Source: Daphnia pulex
Taxonomy: Eukaryota; Arthropoda; Branchiopoda; Diplostraca; Daphniidae
DNA length: 64,000 bases
Direction: 5' to 3'
Assembly: GCF_021134715.1 (NCBI RefSeq)
Contig: NC_060021.1
Location: forward strand, 6,666,501-6,730,500
The position numbers and the translations under genes were made by a program. This document shows positions 1-12,435 of the stretch, one piece after another (the stretch's first letter is position 1; each line of letters starts with the position of its first letter). The notes beneath the pieces are model-generated. The model did not search any database. It was not told the origin of the DNA and worked only from the letters and a program-made list of their open reading frames with translations.

Positions 1-3000
1 CATTGACAAGGAGAACACAATCCTCGTAGCTGCCACTACAATCAACGCCCCCCATTGGCCATCAAAAACTGGACTTGGGATTTGTTTTTCTTCCTTACGC
101 CTATCCAGGCGCTGGATGGACGCTCTCTGACCGAGCTCTCCATTTGGTACGGCCATAACGGCAGAGTACCCCATCATCATCATCAGTGGAAATGGGGGAA
201 AACAAAAACAAGCCACCCGACACACACAGAGAAAAAGATGATCTCTTTTTCTTGACTGCTAAGAATAAAAACGGAAAGGCCACAAAAGATTCCCAAAGGC
301 TACGATTCGACCGGCCATTACAGAGCGCGCCTTGGTAGTAGTACTACCCACGCAGCTTCGTTTCATTTGGAACCGAGAAATGTCTTCGTTTTGAGCTGGC
401 CAACTTGATTGCGCAATAAAGAACCAAATCAAAAATCTCTGGTTGGGCTTCTCTCGCAACCGGCCGCCACCTTTTCTTGCCCGGGTCGAAAAGGAACAGA
501 CTCATTCGATTTTCTTTCAGGAGAACTCCCTGACGGCCAAAATGTCGAGAGGAAAGATATAAATGGACACGAGAAATCACTCGCCCGTCCTTCCACGGTC
601 AAGTGGCGCCAGGTAGGACAAGACAAAAAGGCACCCAAATGAGAAACATGTCACAATAGACGTCACTTTCGGCCGCTAAAAACATCCGACCCCACCAACC
701 ACTTGAGAAATAAAAAGTCTTCAAGTCCAGGACAATGTCCAGCCGAAATCAAAGGAGCTGCTGGGGAATGAAAATAGCTGTCCACAAGAGCGGATGTGTC
801 CACCGCCCAAAAAAGGGGGCCTCCGCATTCCATTTGAAATGAAAATAGAAAGAAAGAAAACAAATGAATGAAAAATAGCCAGAATCAGTTTTTCATATCC
901 ATTTCGACATCGTCATCCAAGTTACGTAAAAGTAGCGCGCGCACTACATTGGAAAACAAACAGACGAAGGAAAAACAATGCGCAATCAGCAGCATTCTTG
1001 CGGAATAATAACAACCGAAAAAAGAAAAAGAAAAACAAGGCAACCACTCAAAGAGGTCACGACGGCCACGACGGCCAGAGGGGAAAGACGATTTTTTTTT
1101 AAATAATCAGAGAAAATCATCATCATCATTTCTTTCCTTCTTTTATCTCTTACGCTTCTGGCATTTTTGAATTTCTGAACAATTTTTGTTTTTCTTTATA
1201 AGAAAAGAAAAAAACAAAAAAGAGGACCCAAAAAGCTTGGCAGGTGGCCGGCAACGACGAAAAACAGAAAAATGGAGAAAGACAAGAGGAGGCCGCCCTT
1301 CAGGGTATTTTTTGCTACTACTATGTATATGTATATATATACATACGCTCGTAGGTAAATGTGTCTCATCAATTCAGAGGCTTCAGATCACTAAGAATCA
1401 GTAGGGGGGCCACGGCCTGGACCGAATGGCCAGCAGCACGAATTAGTAAGAAAGAAAGAAAAGAAAAAGTGGCTATTTGTTAAGTCCGGCATCTTGCCAA
1501 ACTTGGCTTCGGCCATTCAAAACGTCAATTTGACATAACACGGAACGTCCAAGTCCAGCGATGCGTCCCAAGGAAACGGCAACAACAACAGGAATAACGT
1601 TGACTCCCGACCAACCCAACCCCATAGACGGTGATGTTTCAATACCTTTTGAATCACCCAATAGTCGAAATATGGCCAGGGAGGAGAGAGAGAGAGAAAA
1701 CAAGCCATCAACGTAGTACAACCCGATTTGCTCAACATGCAAAAAGAAAAATGCGCTGAGAAAGAGAAAAAAAAAAAATGTGCAAACTGACTACAAAACG
1801 GGCACGGGTCGTAGAATTCCCGAACACACCATATTGTATTGTGTTCTCGGCCCTTTCGTAAATCACGCGCACGCCATGACGAATCGATTAATTCTTCCCC
1901 GTTCTTTTTCCCTTTTCTTTTTAAAGGAGGCCCTTTTCTGACTCACAAATTCAGCAGTCGGCGGAGAAAGGTTGAAAACTCCGAAACGGGCAACGCATAA
2001 AGGCATACGATTTGAGATGGATAGCGCAACCTGACGCCAGGCTGGCCCATTGATTGCATGCGATACGGTAGCCCAACGTCATCAAAGCGATACACGGCCA
2101 GCGTTATGTGCGCACCTCTTTTGACCAAAAGAACTTTTACACACACTACACAGTCCAACACAATATCCCACAGACAAAACAACAGCCGGAGCATTCGTGG
2201 GTCACTAATGCTTGCGCGCAGTATAATAATAATAACGTTAACTGGAAAAGACCACCCCGAAAACCTTTTCAGACAAGTACAAACTTCGTCTTATTTTTTC
2301 CAAATTGAAAAAAAGAGATTCCATTTCTGAGAAATGTGTCGGGCTGCTGCTGCTACGAATACGCTTTCTCCCTCTCTCGCTCTGTGTATTATTTTTTGTT
2401 CAAATAAGAGAAGAATTATTAAGCAGGCAGAGACCAACAAGAAAGAGGGGGGGATAGGAGCTTGTGCTGTGCTCTCTCATTCAGTTCCCACCTCTCGGTC
2501 AAGTGAGCGCCGTGAGAGAATGCCACATGAAATAAAACCTCTTTCCTCTTTGTTTTCTCATTCCTTTTTTTCTAAAAAAATAAAAAAAAAAAGGTAAAAA
2601 TAAATACTCTGTGGATACGTACACCGGCGAGTGTATAGGAATTCTGATATCCAGTGACGTGCTCAACTCATTCCTCCGCCCGACCCCCCATCTGAACGAA
2701 ACAACACTGTGAGAGCGAAACAACTACTACAACAACACAGTCATTTTGTTGTCCGAAGAAAATCTTTTCTTTCATTCCTTTTCTCTCTCTCTCTCTTAAA
2801 CCAAAGAGTAACGAATCGGAAAAATCCATTTTGTTGTTGCGTTGTTGGGGGGTTTTTGCCGTCCTCTTCTTTCCAAGATGACAAGACATTCTCGCCAGCG
2901 GGAGACGGAATACCAAGGTACAGGCGTACTGGAGAAAAAAGTTTCTAGTACACTTTCGTTCCCCGGAAAGGTTGTTGGACACAATCGGATTAACGAAAAG

Positions 3001-4895
3001 GAATCGGAAAGTGAACTCGTGCCCTCCTGCGCCACAAATCCGCCTCATATTATCAACTTAACCTTTTCCTTTTTGGTAGGAATTCGATTAAACAAATGAA
3101 TAGCAAGCAGCTTTTCTGCGTTGGGGCTGCGGGTGGAGAAAAACCGAATGACGGGACAACAATAACCGACTATGTTGACGTCAATCGTGAGCAAACAGGA
3201 TGTCTTTTGATGCAAAATAACTGTTGCAAAGCTCGGGGCCATAAGTCCGCTGTGCAACAAGGTTCAGGGCTGATTCCATCACGAACAAAAAACGAGGTGG
3301 AAGAATATTAAATAGCTACTACTACCAGAGGAGGCGGCAGAGAGGGGGGGGGGAGACTGGTTATGAATAATCTAGTGAGAGTATCTAGCCAAGAAAACAA
3401 ACTTGACAGTGGTCAAAGTCAGGTATAAAGATGCCAGAAGAACTAGGAAAAAAGTAATTGGTTTTGTCTGTTTCTGACATTGTTCTGAATCATTTCTAGT
3501 TCTTCTTCCTGGACGTGCGCTCTCTCCGTTCGAGCCTCATTCCAATATGGAAAGTGGGGGGCCGGAGTACAAATGTATGTTTGTATTTCATTAAACATTT
3601 TTTGACCGATCGAGACAGAGACGAACGAGGCCTGGAAAGAACACACACACACACACATCCTTTATCGATTGGATTGCCATCGCGGACTAATGGAGTGAAA
3701 TAAAAGTTTAAAAGGGGGGAAAAAGAAAGTCAGTTTATCCGGTTCATCCATCCGTCTAGGAAGGGGCTCGTTCAATCGGTAACGGAAGTCCAAAATGGTA
3801 ACAAAGAGAAATTCGTTTTTTTTTTCTTTCCTCGAATATTTACAGCCGTTTCGACAATTGTGGGGGAAAAATAGGGCGGCGGCTATCGTGTCGCCAAGTA
3901 GAAATCAAACGAGCCCATGTAGAAAAATAATCAGGTTACGATTACGTTATCCAAGTACTTTTGGGTAATTTGTAGCAGCCAACCTTCAGGGAGAAATTTA
4001 GACGGAAAAACATTCGACGGTATCGCACAACGGGACCCTTTACGAAACCCCTTCGGTAAGAAAAGGAAGCAGAAGCCTAAAAATAGGAGAAGGAAAAAGA
4101 ACAGGCAAAGGGGGGAAAGAGGATTGGACAAGAAAATTCACACGAAACTGTGATTAACTGCCCAACAGCGGAAGTGACAACAATTCCTTTGGTTCTCGGT
4201 GGCATAATACCACATACACACCGTCCACAAAAGTGTTACCGTTAGTGCAACCCTCAAAGAAGAAGAAGAAGAAAAGCTTCTTGTCGATACACACCGACAA
4301 AAACCCCGGGTCGATATGAAAACGACAAGGTGGTCCGTTGTTTTCCTGACGTCGAATTTCATGGACAAATGGCCGGTGGCAGCTGTAGGTAAAAAAGGAA
4401 ATGCTTGACTGCCCTCCTAACGTAAATAATCGGGTATCACTCGACGACCCGTACCGGTATTTACGTAAATAAATATAGCTTCCCATTAAACTGATTTTTC
4501 CACACGGATGGGCACAGGCCCGTTCACATTCCAAGGAGGGTCCAAAGAGTCAACAAGGACTCTCTCTCAAAGTCCATCTTAACTTTGGCTGCCAAGGATT
4601 TGTGGAGTGGCTGATATTTTCATTATTAAGAGTGGAGAGAGCTCTGAGAGCCCAATGACTGTGTGAGTTTGGCAGATTGATATCAACTGGTCTCTAGTGG
4701 CTGTCTAGTGATGTCGTAAACGCTCGTCAGCTTTGGTGGCTACTTTCGTGATAAGCCGAATATTTGAGCAGTTACCTTGGTCCCTTAATAAGATAGTTTA
4801 GCTCACAGAGGCAGATAAGCTCATTCTCAATGACCAGTTACAGAGTCAACGAAAAACAATTGGAAAGCCAGGAGTCTCATACGGTCAAGGATTAT
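1..4895. other. Non-coding stretch, no gene recognised
   Basis: No open frame here shows splice-consistent extension, a recognisable domain or a protein-like composition. The DNA is rich in A/T homopolymers, short GA and CA runs and CAT/ATG triplet runs. It could be intergenic, or an intron or untranslated part of a gene extending off the left edge; the sequence does not decide between these. Confidence 0.6.
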
Positions 4896-5734
4896 TCAAA
4901 GCAATGTCTGACCTGTTTTCTTCTGATTGGAACGTCTGCCCATCTTCTTTCCTTTGGTCACTTCTCTTCCTCCGGGTGCTGACAGTGTGTCTAATTGGGC
5001 ACTTCCGACAGAATCTGCAATGAGACAAGAATTTGGCAGGATTAAAAAATAAATATAAAGAGAAGTTTGAAGTACAAATTACAATAGGACATCTAGTGAG
5101 GGCTTTGCCAAACATAGATAGTGACAACAAAGCTAACTTGGCACACAATAATGTTTCCAATCCAAACCAAAACACACACTCTACTCTGTCTCTTTCAAAT
5201 TAGAATGAATTTAAGATTGAATCAACTGTCTGGCAGAATTAAATGTGTCTCAATCAATATAAAACCTCAACAACATTTGTGTTGGTAAATGCTTGGCACA
5301 AACACACAACTGTTGTCTCTTGGGACTGACAACACAAGCCAAACATTCACTGGAACACAAAGACCAAGTTGAAAACACTCGACTGAAATCGCAGAGCGGA
5401 AGAAGCTGATCTCAATCTTTTCGCCGACATGAAATATTTCTATCAGCTGAGTCGTAAACTCCCACCACCCTCCACATTCAACGAGTTGCCACCCACTTGA
5501 TTTGGAAACACTGTTGGATGACAATAGGGAAACGTCACTGGGGCGATTACTCATCCGTACCATCGCCAAAACGGGACACGACGAAAACAAAATCAACAGA
5601 AATTAATTACCCAAACTTTCGTTCGAAGCTTGAAATGTCATATTCTTGCCGTCCAGCGATTTGGTTTCGATAGAATTGACGCTAGTCGACACAGACGAAA
5701 AAGCGTTCCCCACCTTCTCACTCTCGGCCTCCAT
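4896..5734 (-). CDS. Tentative small three-exon gene, unknown function
   Basis: I do not recognise this protein. Three minus-strand exons join in frame: 5734-5611 (starts MEAESEKVGNAF), 5510-5466, and 5014-4896 (ends in a stop after a basic stretch, GKKMGRRSNQKK). All introns are GT-AG, with gtaatt, gtggga and ttgcag-type signals. The product would be about 95 residues, with an acidic/Ser-rich N-terminus and a basic C-terminus, and no signal peptide or membrane segment. The start lies about 0.8 kb from the CIB2-like gene, which is transcribed away from it, so the two may share a promoter region. The second intron's donor is the weakest point. The last exon might instead splice at a gtcaga donor near 4908 and continue leftwards. 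A longer open frame across the middle exon is probably a shadow. Confidence 0.35.
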
Positions 5735-6525
5735 TTTGAAAACTAAACGACGTTGCCAGATCGTCCTTCAAATCAGCCCAATCCATTGTTGCACTCCGGT
5801 TCGCTCTCTCCTATTTTTATTGCTGCATAGATAGCAAGATACGTAGGTTTAAATAAAAAATAATCATCTCAGGATAAAACAGCTCAATACCAAACAACAG
5901 AAATAGAACTAGAAGCCAGCACATAACAAAAAATTGCTTCTGGTACGGTACCGTCACGGAATGCGTGCAATTCACCCAGATGCTGTCGAGTCGTGCAGCA
6001 CGACGAGGCCGTCTGCACTCAGTTATTGATCTGTCAGTTCTGATAGAAACGTAGACATAATAATGGCACGTGAATAAAGAACAGAGCGAACAAGAGAAGA
6101 AATTTGCTCGATCATCTCGGCTTTGAAACCTAGCAGAGATTTACTCGTCGATTCATTTTCTCGGTTAAAATCTGTCTCGAGTTCCCAGCGTTAAGTCTTT
6201 TGTGTGTGTGTGTGTTTCGAGCAGTCGGGTGAATATTTATCGGCGTCACTGCTATGCACAACAGTAGATAGCATAAGGTGTTTCTCTCCTCGTGCCTTTT
6301 GTGTGTCACTTGGCTTCGCAGGCGTGGTGGTAAGTTTGTCAATAAATGGCGAAACGACGTGAGGGACACACCCATTCAGGATTGGGGCTCGCCGATTTCG
6401 GCCCCATTTTTCCTAGGTTCGTTCACAAAGTTGCGTGAGGGCTGTGCTGCTGGATCGAAGCTCCCCATATCTCACAAGAGGCCGTCTAGCTCAACGCAGA
6501 ACAACAACCGACAGCTCGACTGGTC
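5735..6525. promoter_or_regulatory. Intergenic region between divergent start codons
   Basis: About 790 bp separates the tentative minus-strand gene from the CIB2-like start codon. It contains a GT microsatellite near 6200-6214 and a purine-rich tract. No TATA box is convincing. The 5' untranslated leader of the CIB2-like gene probably begins here. Confidence 0.35.
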
Positions 6526-8226
6526 ATGGGTAACAAAGTGGCCACGTTCACCGAGCAGCAACTCGAGGATTATCAGGTAATTTCTTTTTCCTAAAAAACT
6601 CCCACCCTCTCCAAACAACAATAATCTTGGATTTACACTTGACGCGTCCTACGTACGTTTTCTTTATAATCCAGGATACGACATTTTTCGGCCGGAAAGA
6701 GATTTTGAGGTATGAACCCGGTATATAGACTTAGACTAAACAAGTTTGTGTTTCTCAACTTTTTTTGTTTCTGCTGGATATCAGAGTCCACCGCCGCTTC
6801 CGGGAGTTGCAGCCGGAACTAGTACCGCGAACCATGTCCCTGGAAGCCACCCGGGATCTGCGATTGCCAAAGAGTCTCATCAACACACTACCGGAGTTAA
6901 AGGTTCCAGATGTTTTTTTGTCTCAACTTTTATTTTAGTTGCTTTTTCCTGCACGATCTCTATTTGTTTATATCCAACTCGTTTATTTCTTAACGGCCAA
7001 TCAATCCGGCGGCTTTGCTTACCCCGTTACCAGGCAAAAAGTAAAATCAAATAAAATGGACGTCGACTCTATTGATTTTAAGATAAGTCCTCAGTTGGGT
7101 GCGGTCCTAACCGTCAGGGAAATCACATTTCTCATTACTCTATAGTCTATACTATCTTGTTTGTGGCAATGGGGTAGCTGCGCTCTCTCTCTCTCTTTAT
7201 TCCGGGTTCTTAGTTCCCGTCACGTCAACCATGGTCTTCTGTCTTCATTATTTTTGCGTGGGAGCATATAGAGGATCCTGCCAGCAGGATCCCATGTTAT
7301 ATAGCCCTCCCTTCCTCCCCATATGCTGAGCAATTGAACACGCAAGACATTCGCTATTTGTTCTCATAATCATTTTCTGTATTGAACGACAGGAAAATCC
7401 ATTCCGCGATAGGATCCTCAAAGTCTTCTCCAGCAATGGATCGGGCGACTTGTCCTTCGACGATTTCCTCGACTTGCTCTCTGTTTTTAGCGAGCACGCA
7501 CCCAGGGAGCTCAAACTCCATTACGCCTTTCGAATTTATGGTAAGTAAATCTTCCGGATGATGTCCTGTATAGGCTTAAGTTGCGACGTGTACAAAGAGG
7601 CTTTGAATTTTTGATAAAATAAGACACGATCGACCATCGTCGGCCATCTTTGTCCACATCGAGTGCGCATGTACAACACAAACAACGGCGCCGAAAAAGG
7701 CCATTAAACCAAAATAAAAATAAAAAGGCGGACAAAATAGGAAACGAGAATCTGGCGTGTCTATAACTCGAATCACAAGTGCTTGCAACTAATAATACCT
7801 CTTGTGCCAGCTGGAAAAGACCCCAAAAAGGGGAAAATAAAAGGGATATCGTAAAATGTTTGGTATGTTGTTGATGAGTGAGAGAACCAGTTGAAATGAA
7901 AGCGGAAAATCCACATTCCCCAAGTCCTGATAAGTTAGTCTCTCCCCATTTGAAAATTAACCAGCGAATGAAATTGTTGGCGGCAAATTTGTTCCATGAC
8001 AGATATGGATGGCGACGGTGTGGTCGGGCCGGGAGATCTCAAGGCGGTGATTGGCCGGCTGTGCCAGCACGAACGCGGGCTGACACCCGCCGAAATAGAC
8101 GCCGTCGTCGAACAAATTCTGGATGAGGCGGACGTCGACTGCGATGGCCACCTAACCGCCATGGAATTCAGTCACGTGGTGGCGCGGGCGCCCGACTTCG
8201 TCCAAACATTCCACATTCGAATATAA
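6526..8226 (+). CDS. CIB2: Calcium and integrin-binding protein, CIB2-like
   Basis: Five exons join in frame: 6526-6576, 6675-6709, 6785-6902, 7393-7540 and 8003-8226, giving 191 residues against about 187 for vertebrate CIB2. The protein starts MGNK, so glycine 2 is a candidate N-myristoylation site, and [17 protein letters not shown] and APRELK follow the CIB family pattern. Two canonical EF-hand loops are visible: residues 118-129 (DMDGDG start) and 161-172 (DVDCDG start). The N-terminal EF-hands are degenerate, as is usual for the family. The C-terminus FVQTFHIRI is the CIB2/CIB3 ending. In animals CIB2 binds Ca2+/Mg2+, integrin tails and the mechanotransduction channel complex; Drosophila CIB2 acts in photoreceptors. 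CIB2 versus CIB3 orthology cannot be settled by eye, so the symbol is given at family level. The gene converges on the paracaspase downstream. Confidence 0.93.
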
Positions 8227-9465
8227 TTCGTTGCGTCACCATCATCACTCATCATCACATCCCGGATCGGAGCTGCTGGGAAACGTGACTCCCGATCTCG
8301 TTTTCTGTTGTCGTCTTAACATTTTCTCGTTCAAGTTTGCCAATGTTATGCTTTCCCATTTTTCTTCTTCTATTTTAAATTTTTCTATTAAAAAAAGAAA
8401 CATTTCCCGAGATTTAAGCACCGTTCCTCGTTCAAAAAATTTTACTATTCGATAAATTTTTCTGTAGAGCCAAAATTGAGCCGAAAGGTATTATTCTCTC
8501 ATCGCGCGGTCCCATCTGGAGAATAGACCCAGAAATTTTGGTTATTGTTGAATTCGTCCATTATCGTTTGTCTGATTCTCTCAATTCCCTATCAGGAACG
8601 ACGTCGTAGATTCCAATCTTTTTTCTCCTCTCTGGTTGCAAAAACTGAAATACACTTTTCGGCCTGTCGACTTTTCAAAATTAAACGAGCGAGCAGCGCG
8701 TATACGTTCATTTCATCTTTCTTCGAGTCTCATAAGGAACTTTACCGATTGGCTCTATCCGATCGCCGAGAGATCAAGTCAAAAAGCTTTTGATGTGTAA
8801 TTATCGTGTGCCCTACACGGGGCGACTATAAAACGCAGTCAGTTACGACGCAGTAACGGCGGATAGAGGCCGACGCTATTAAAAAAGATAAAAAGAAAAG
8901 AAGAAAACACGAGGCGGCGGCGGCGGCATCAGTGGCGGTTCCTTTTTTGACGAGATTCCTACCAAATCACAGTGGAGCCGATGAGTTGCAGGCCGCCGCA
9001 ACTTCCTCGAATTACACGACCCCGCGCGTGTAAATAAAGCCGTGGCGCACGCACACCCCTCGTTCCGCTGCCACGATCTCTACCGGGAAATGAGTGGGCT
9101 GTAGAGGCGTCGACCACGCTATGCGTCAAACAACAACAACCATTGGATGCCACTCGATTGACTAATGGCAAATTGTCACGCAAAGAAAAACATAAAAAAA
9201 AAACCATCGCCCTCCCCCGAAAAGAACATCATTTGACGTCAACGCACCACGAATACAAACAATCAAGTCCGCTGGGAAATCCGCGACAAGTTGAAATGAC
9301 TGGGAAAATAAATAAATAATACCTTTGGTAAGTCGGGCAGTAATTTAGGTTAAAGCGTCCCTCCTTTGCGCACAATCTGTATATATATTGGTCCTAGAAA
9401 TAAATCAATTGTGTAAACGAAAAAAGAAACAGAACTATTCTAAATAACAAAAAAGTCTGTAACAA
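8227..9465. other. 3' UTR and intergenic DNA between convergent genes
   Basis: This region holds the 3' untranslated region of the CIB2-like gene and spacer before the stop codon of the convergent paracaspase gene. It has short GCG runs near 8911-8930 and AATAAA hexamers on the plus strand near 9308 and 9399. No further gene is seen. Confidence 0.6.
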
Positions 9466-12087
9466 TTAGAAATAGTTGGCGGATAGACGAGCCACGGCAA
9501 TGAGAGGTTGTCCGAGATGGACTAGAATTCTTTCATTGGGAAACTCTGCAATGCGGAGAACAAGACTGGCATCTTCCATCAGCGCTTGCAGCTTGTGTAA
9601 CGTGATTGTGCACTTTTTCAAATCCATCTGGTGCTTCACTTCCAGCAGTTCGAGAACAGGAGGATGAATGGATGGTTGAAATGTAATTTTGTCGTAGCCT
9701 TCAGTCGTTAGTTCAATTTTTAAACCATTACTGAAGCAGTCATCCATCATGCCGAATTGGATGTAGATGTGGATTACCCAGCCATTTGTTTGAATGGTGG
9801 CGATTTGCTTTTGTGGAAGCTCCTTCCAAGAAATAGCCAACATCTGGCAATCATTCCAAAGGCTACCACCTTTTTTAAATATAAAAAGGGCAATGAAATT
9901 AAGCAATCTAAAAGCTTAAGTAGCTTAATACTAATAAATACTGAAATGTAAAAGAATAAACAAATAGTACCTATGACGCTGCCGTCCACCGGATCGTAAA
10001 GCGACAAGGGTTCGGCTAAACTTGAGGAAGTAATAGGCATTTGATCTTTAGCTTCAATCGGAATTTCTTGTTTAAAATTCTGTTTAAGACGTTCGAGCAT
10101 ATCAGTAACCAATATGTTGCGATTCTCCATAGCTCTTTTCAGGTACGTCATAAATATTCCATTTTCTTCGTAACCCATCTGTCAAATGAAAAACCGTTGC
10201 ATAAACAATGTGAAAGTAGTTCAAATAAAAGGCGGCAGAAAGTTAAAAAAAAAGAGAAAATATGTTTCACCTCGTATGCAAAGCTATTTTCAGCTGTTGC
10301 CCATGCCATCACCAGATTGGAACGCGAATCTCGCGGTACCTGTCGTAACAGCTCGTCGGCAATTCGCGAGTTTATCCCTTGCTGAGGAATGGTGCGACAC
10401 ATGTCCAGGAGGACAACCAGCAATTTCGGATGTCTTTGCTGAATTCGAGCGATTATCTCGTTCCCGTCGACTAAATCTCTTACCGAATACTCGGAATTCA
10501 TCTTCAAGTCGACTGGCATGAGGTAATCGTGGCCAGAGTAATGGATTCCATGGCCAGCGAAGTACACGACAACGTAAGCGCTGTCAAACAAACGAAGTAC
10601 CGATTAATCAAAGTCGAAAAAGAGAAACAGTTGGGTCCGTTTTGGAATTTTACTCGGGTAAAAGTAGTTCGCATAATCGGTCAGCAGCGTGGAGAATTTC
10701 AACTTTGCCGAGATTGCACAGCGAGATAACCTCAAATTCCATTTTGTATAATATGTCGTGTAGGGTTTTCACATCAGCTCTCACTTTTCTCAGGCCGTGA
10801 GCGTCATATGTCCAGTTACCAATCAATAGCGCCTGTTTCATCGAGGCTACATCGTATGAGAAACATAGCGTAGTTATTCAATTTCTAAAAAAGAATAGAG
10901 AAGATATTCTCTTCTTACCACTGTGTTGTGTAGGGACGTCGGAAAACGCTGCCCGTAAACGTTGGGAAGTTGGAGGTAATCTTACTTCCACAAAAGCTTC
11001 CCTTGTTAATGTTTTTCCTTCCGAATTTGTGGCCAGACACCTGTATCGACCGGAATGTTGAGGCACTGCGGAACTAATCTGTCAATATATGCGTTTTTAT
11101 CTTATACGAAATGCATCACACGCACAAACCTAAGAAAGAGTGTGTTACCTTTAAGATGGTGGTCACTTCGTTGGAAATAGGATAGTCGTTCTTGTACCAT
11201 TGAAAGCGAGGAATCGGATTCCCTTCGATCATGCAACTCAATTCGATAACATTTCCTGGGTCTGTACAAAGATCCTGAGGTTCTGTCACCACAAAAGGCG
11301 CACAATTTTCCAAAGTCATTTTTGAAGATCCAGTGGATATTGTTTGAAAACTGCCATCTCTGCACTGCTGAGTAATTTCACATTTGTAGAATCCAGCATC
11401 CGAATTTCTGCAATTAATTTTTTTGTCAAAAAGATTAAACAAATTTGAATGGGTCCAATGCAAACAAAAGGAAAAACCTGAAAGTAGGGATTACTAGAGG
11501 GTTAAATGTTGCACTCTCTGATGCTAATGGGGCATCATTTAAGAACCACTGAAATGTAGGTTTGGGGAATCCATCAGAAGAAACTTCAAAACCAAGTTCA
11601 ACTGTTGTGTTCATTTTCACACGAGTTTCTTCTGGTAAATGGTTTACTATCACAACTGGAACTGAATAGAGAAATTCATAGAGCCACTTTCTTTTTTATT
11701 TTATTAGCATGTCAGATAAAAAAAAGTACCTCTATCTTTGAGCAGGTAAAGTGGTTCATACATTTCACATTTTTCTAGAAAAAATGCAAGAATGCCAATT
11801 TTGCAGTTAAATCTGGAGAGCTTAGAAAACAACTGGGTACTCGTACAGTTTCCTTGCTGTGTAACCAAACTTCCTGGATTTCTAAAAAAGGTAATAGAAA
11901 TTTGATTTGGGATTCACAGTAGTAAAACAAGCTTTATTACATACACTGTTTTCATCACCATGTCCAGCAGTTCACAAGAGCGCCCCTCTCGATCTAACCA
12001 CGAAGAAATCTGCTGATGAATTCCTGGGCTCAATCTTTCAAGAGGCTGTGAAGGATCTGGTATAGGTGACAAAGGGAATCTCAGCAT
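9466..12087 (-). CDS. MALT1: MALT1-type paracaspase
   Basis: Nine minus-strand exons join in frame: 12087-11945, 11881-11730, 11661-11478, 11407-11149, 11078-10919, 10846-10654, 10580-10271, 10178-9971 and 9869-9466. The product is 670 residues; human MALT1 is about 824. Domain order matches MALT1: death-domain-like region about 1-98, two Ig-like domains about 100-290 (with FQWF, AGFYKCEI, PRFQWYKN and SGRYRC signatures), caspase-like protease about 300-470, then a C-terminal Ig3-like region. The catalytic dyad is intact: His374 in YFAGHG and Cys425 in LLDMCR. Paracaspases cleave after arginine and act in CARD-BCL10-MALT1 signalling to NF-kB. The long C-terminal tail with TRAF-binding motifs of the vertebrate protein is not seen. 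The acidic P1-binding pocket is plausible but was not checked. Confidence 0.93.
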
Positions 12088-12170
12088 TCTCTAAATTTTG
12101 TGATGACTATAGATTTATAAAACAAACACTAAATTATTCTATTATTGTGCGATCCAGCTGATTTTTTTTG

Positions 12171-12203
12171 TATATACCATAGACTACGAAGTCTATGTAT
12201 ATA
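12171..12203. repeat. Near-perfect inverted repeat upstream of paracaspase
   Basis: An 8-bp arm (12178-12185) pairs with 12190-12197 around a 4-base loop, and both arms are flanked by alternating TA sequence. It lies about 85-115 bp upstream of the MALT1-like start codon, so it falls in the likely promoter or leader. Confidence 0.6.
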
Positions 12204-12435
12204 CCTTGATGTCACCTGTTATCTAGTCGTTTCCGGCACACGCCGTTTGAGCAATTGCTGTTCTCAACAGGATTAATAATCGTTCATATAAGAAACTGCA
12301 GCAGTCATGGCTCAAATTCTACGTTTTCTAAAGCAGTAATTGTTGTGATGGAACTCTTATTTTTCGTAAATCGTTTACATTTTACAGTTACAGCACAAAT
12401 ACAGCAGACGACATAAGACCTGCTTGATCAAAGGT

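Noticed and set aside
7248-7788. Overlapping minus-strand open frames across CIB2 exon 4
   Set aside because: They are shadows of the plus-strand exon and its introns.
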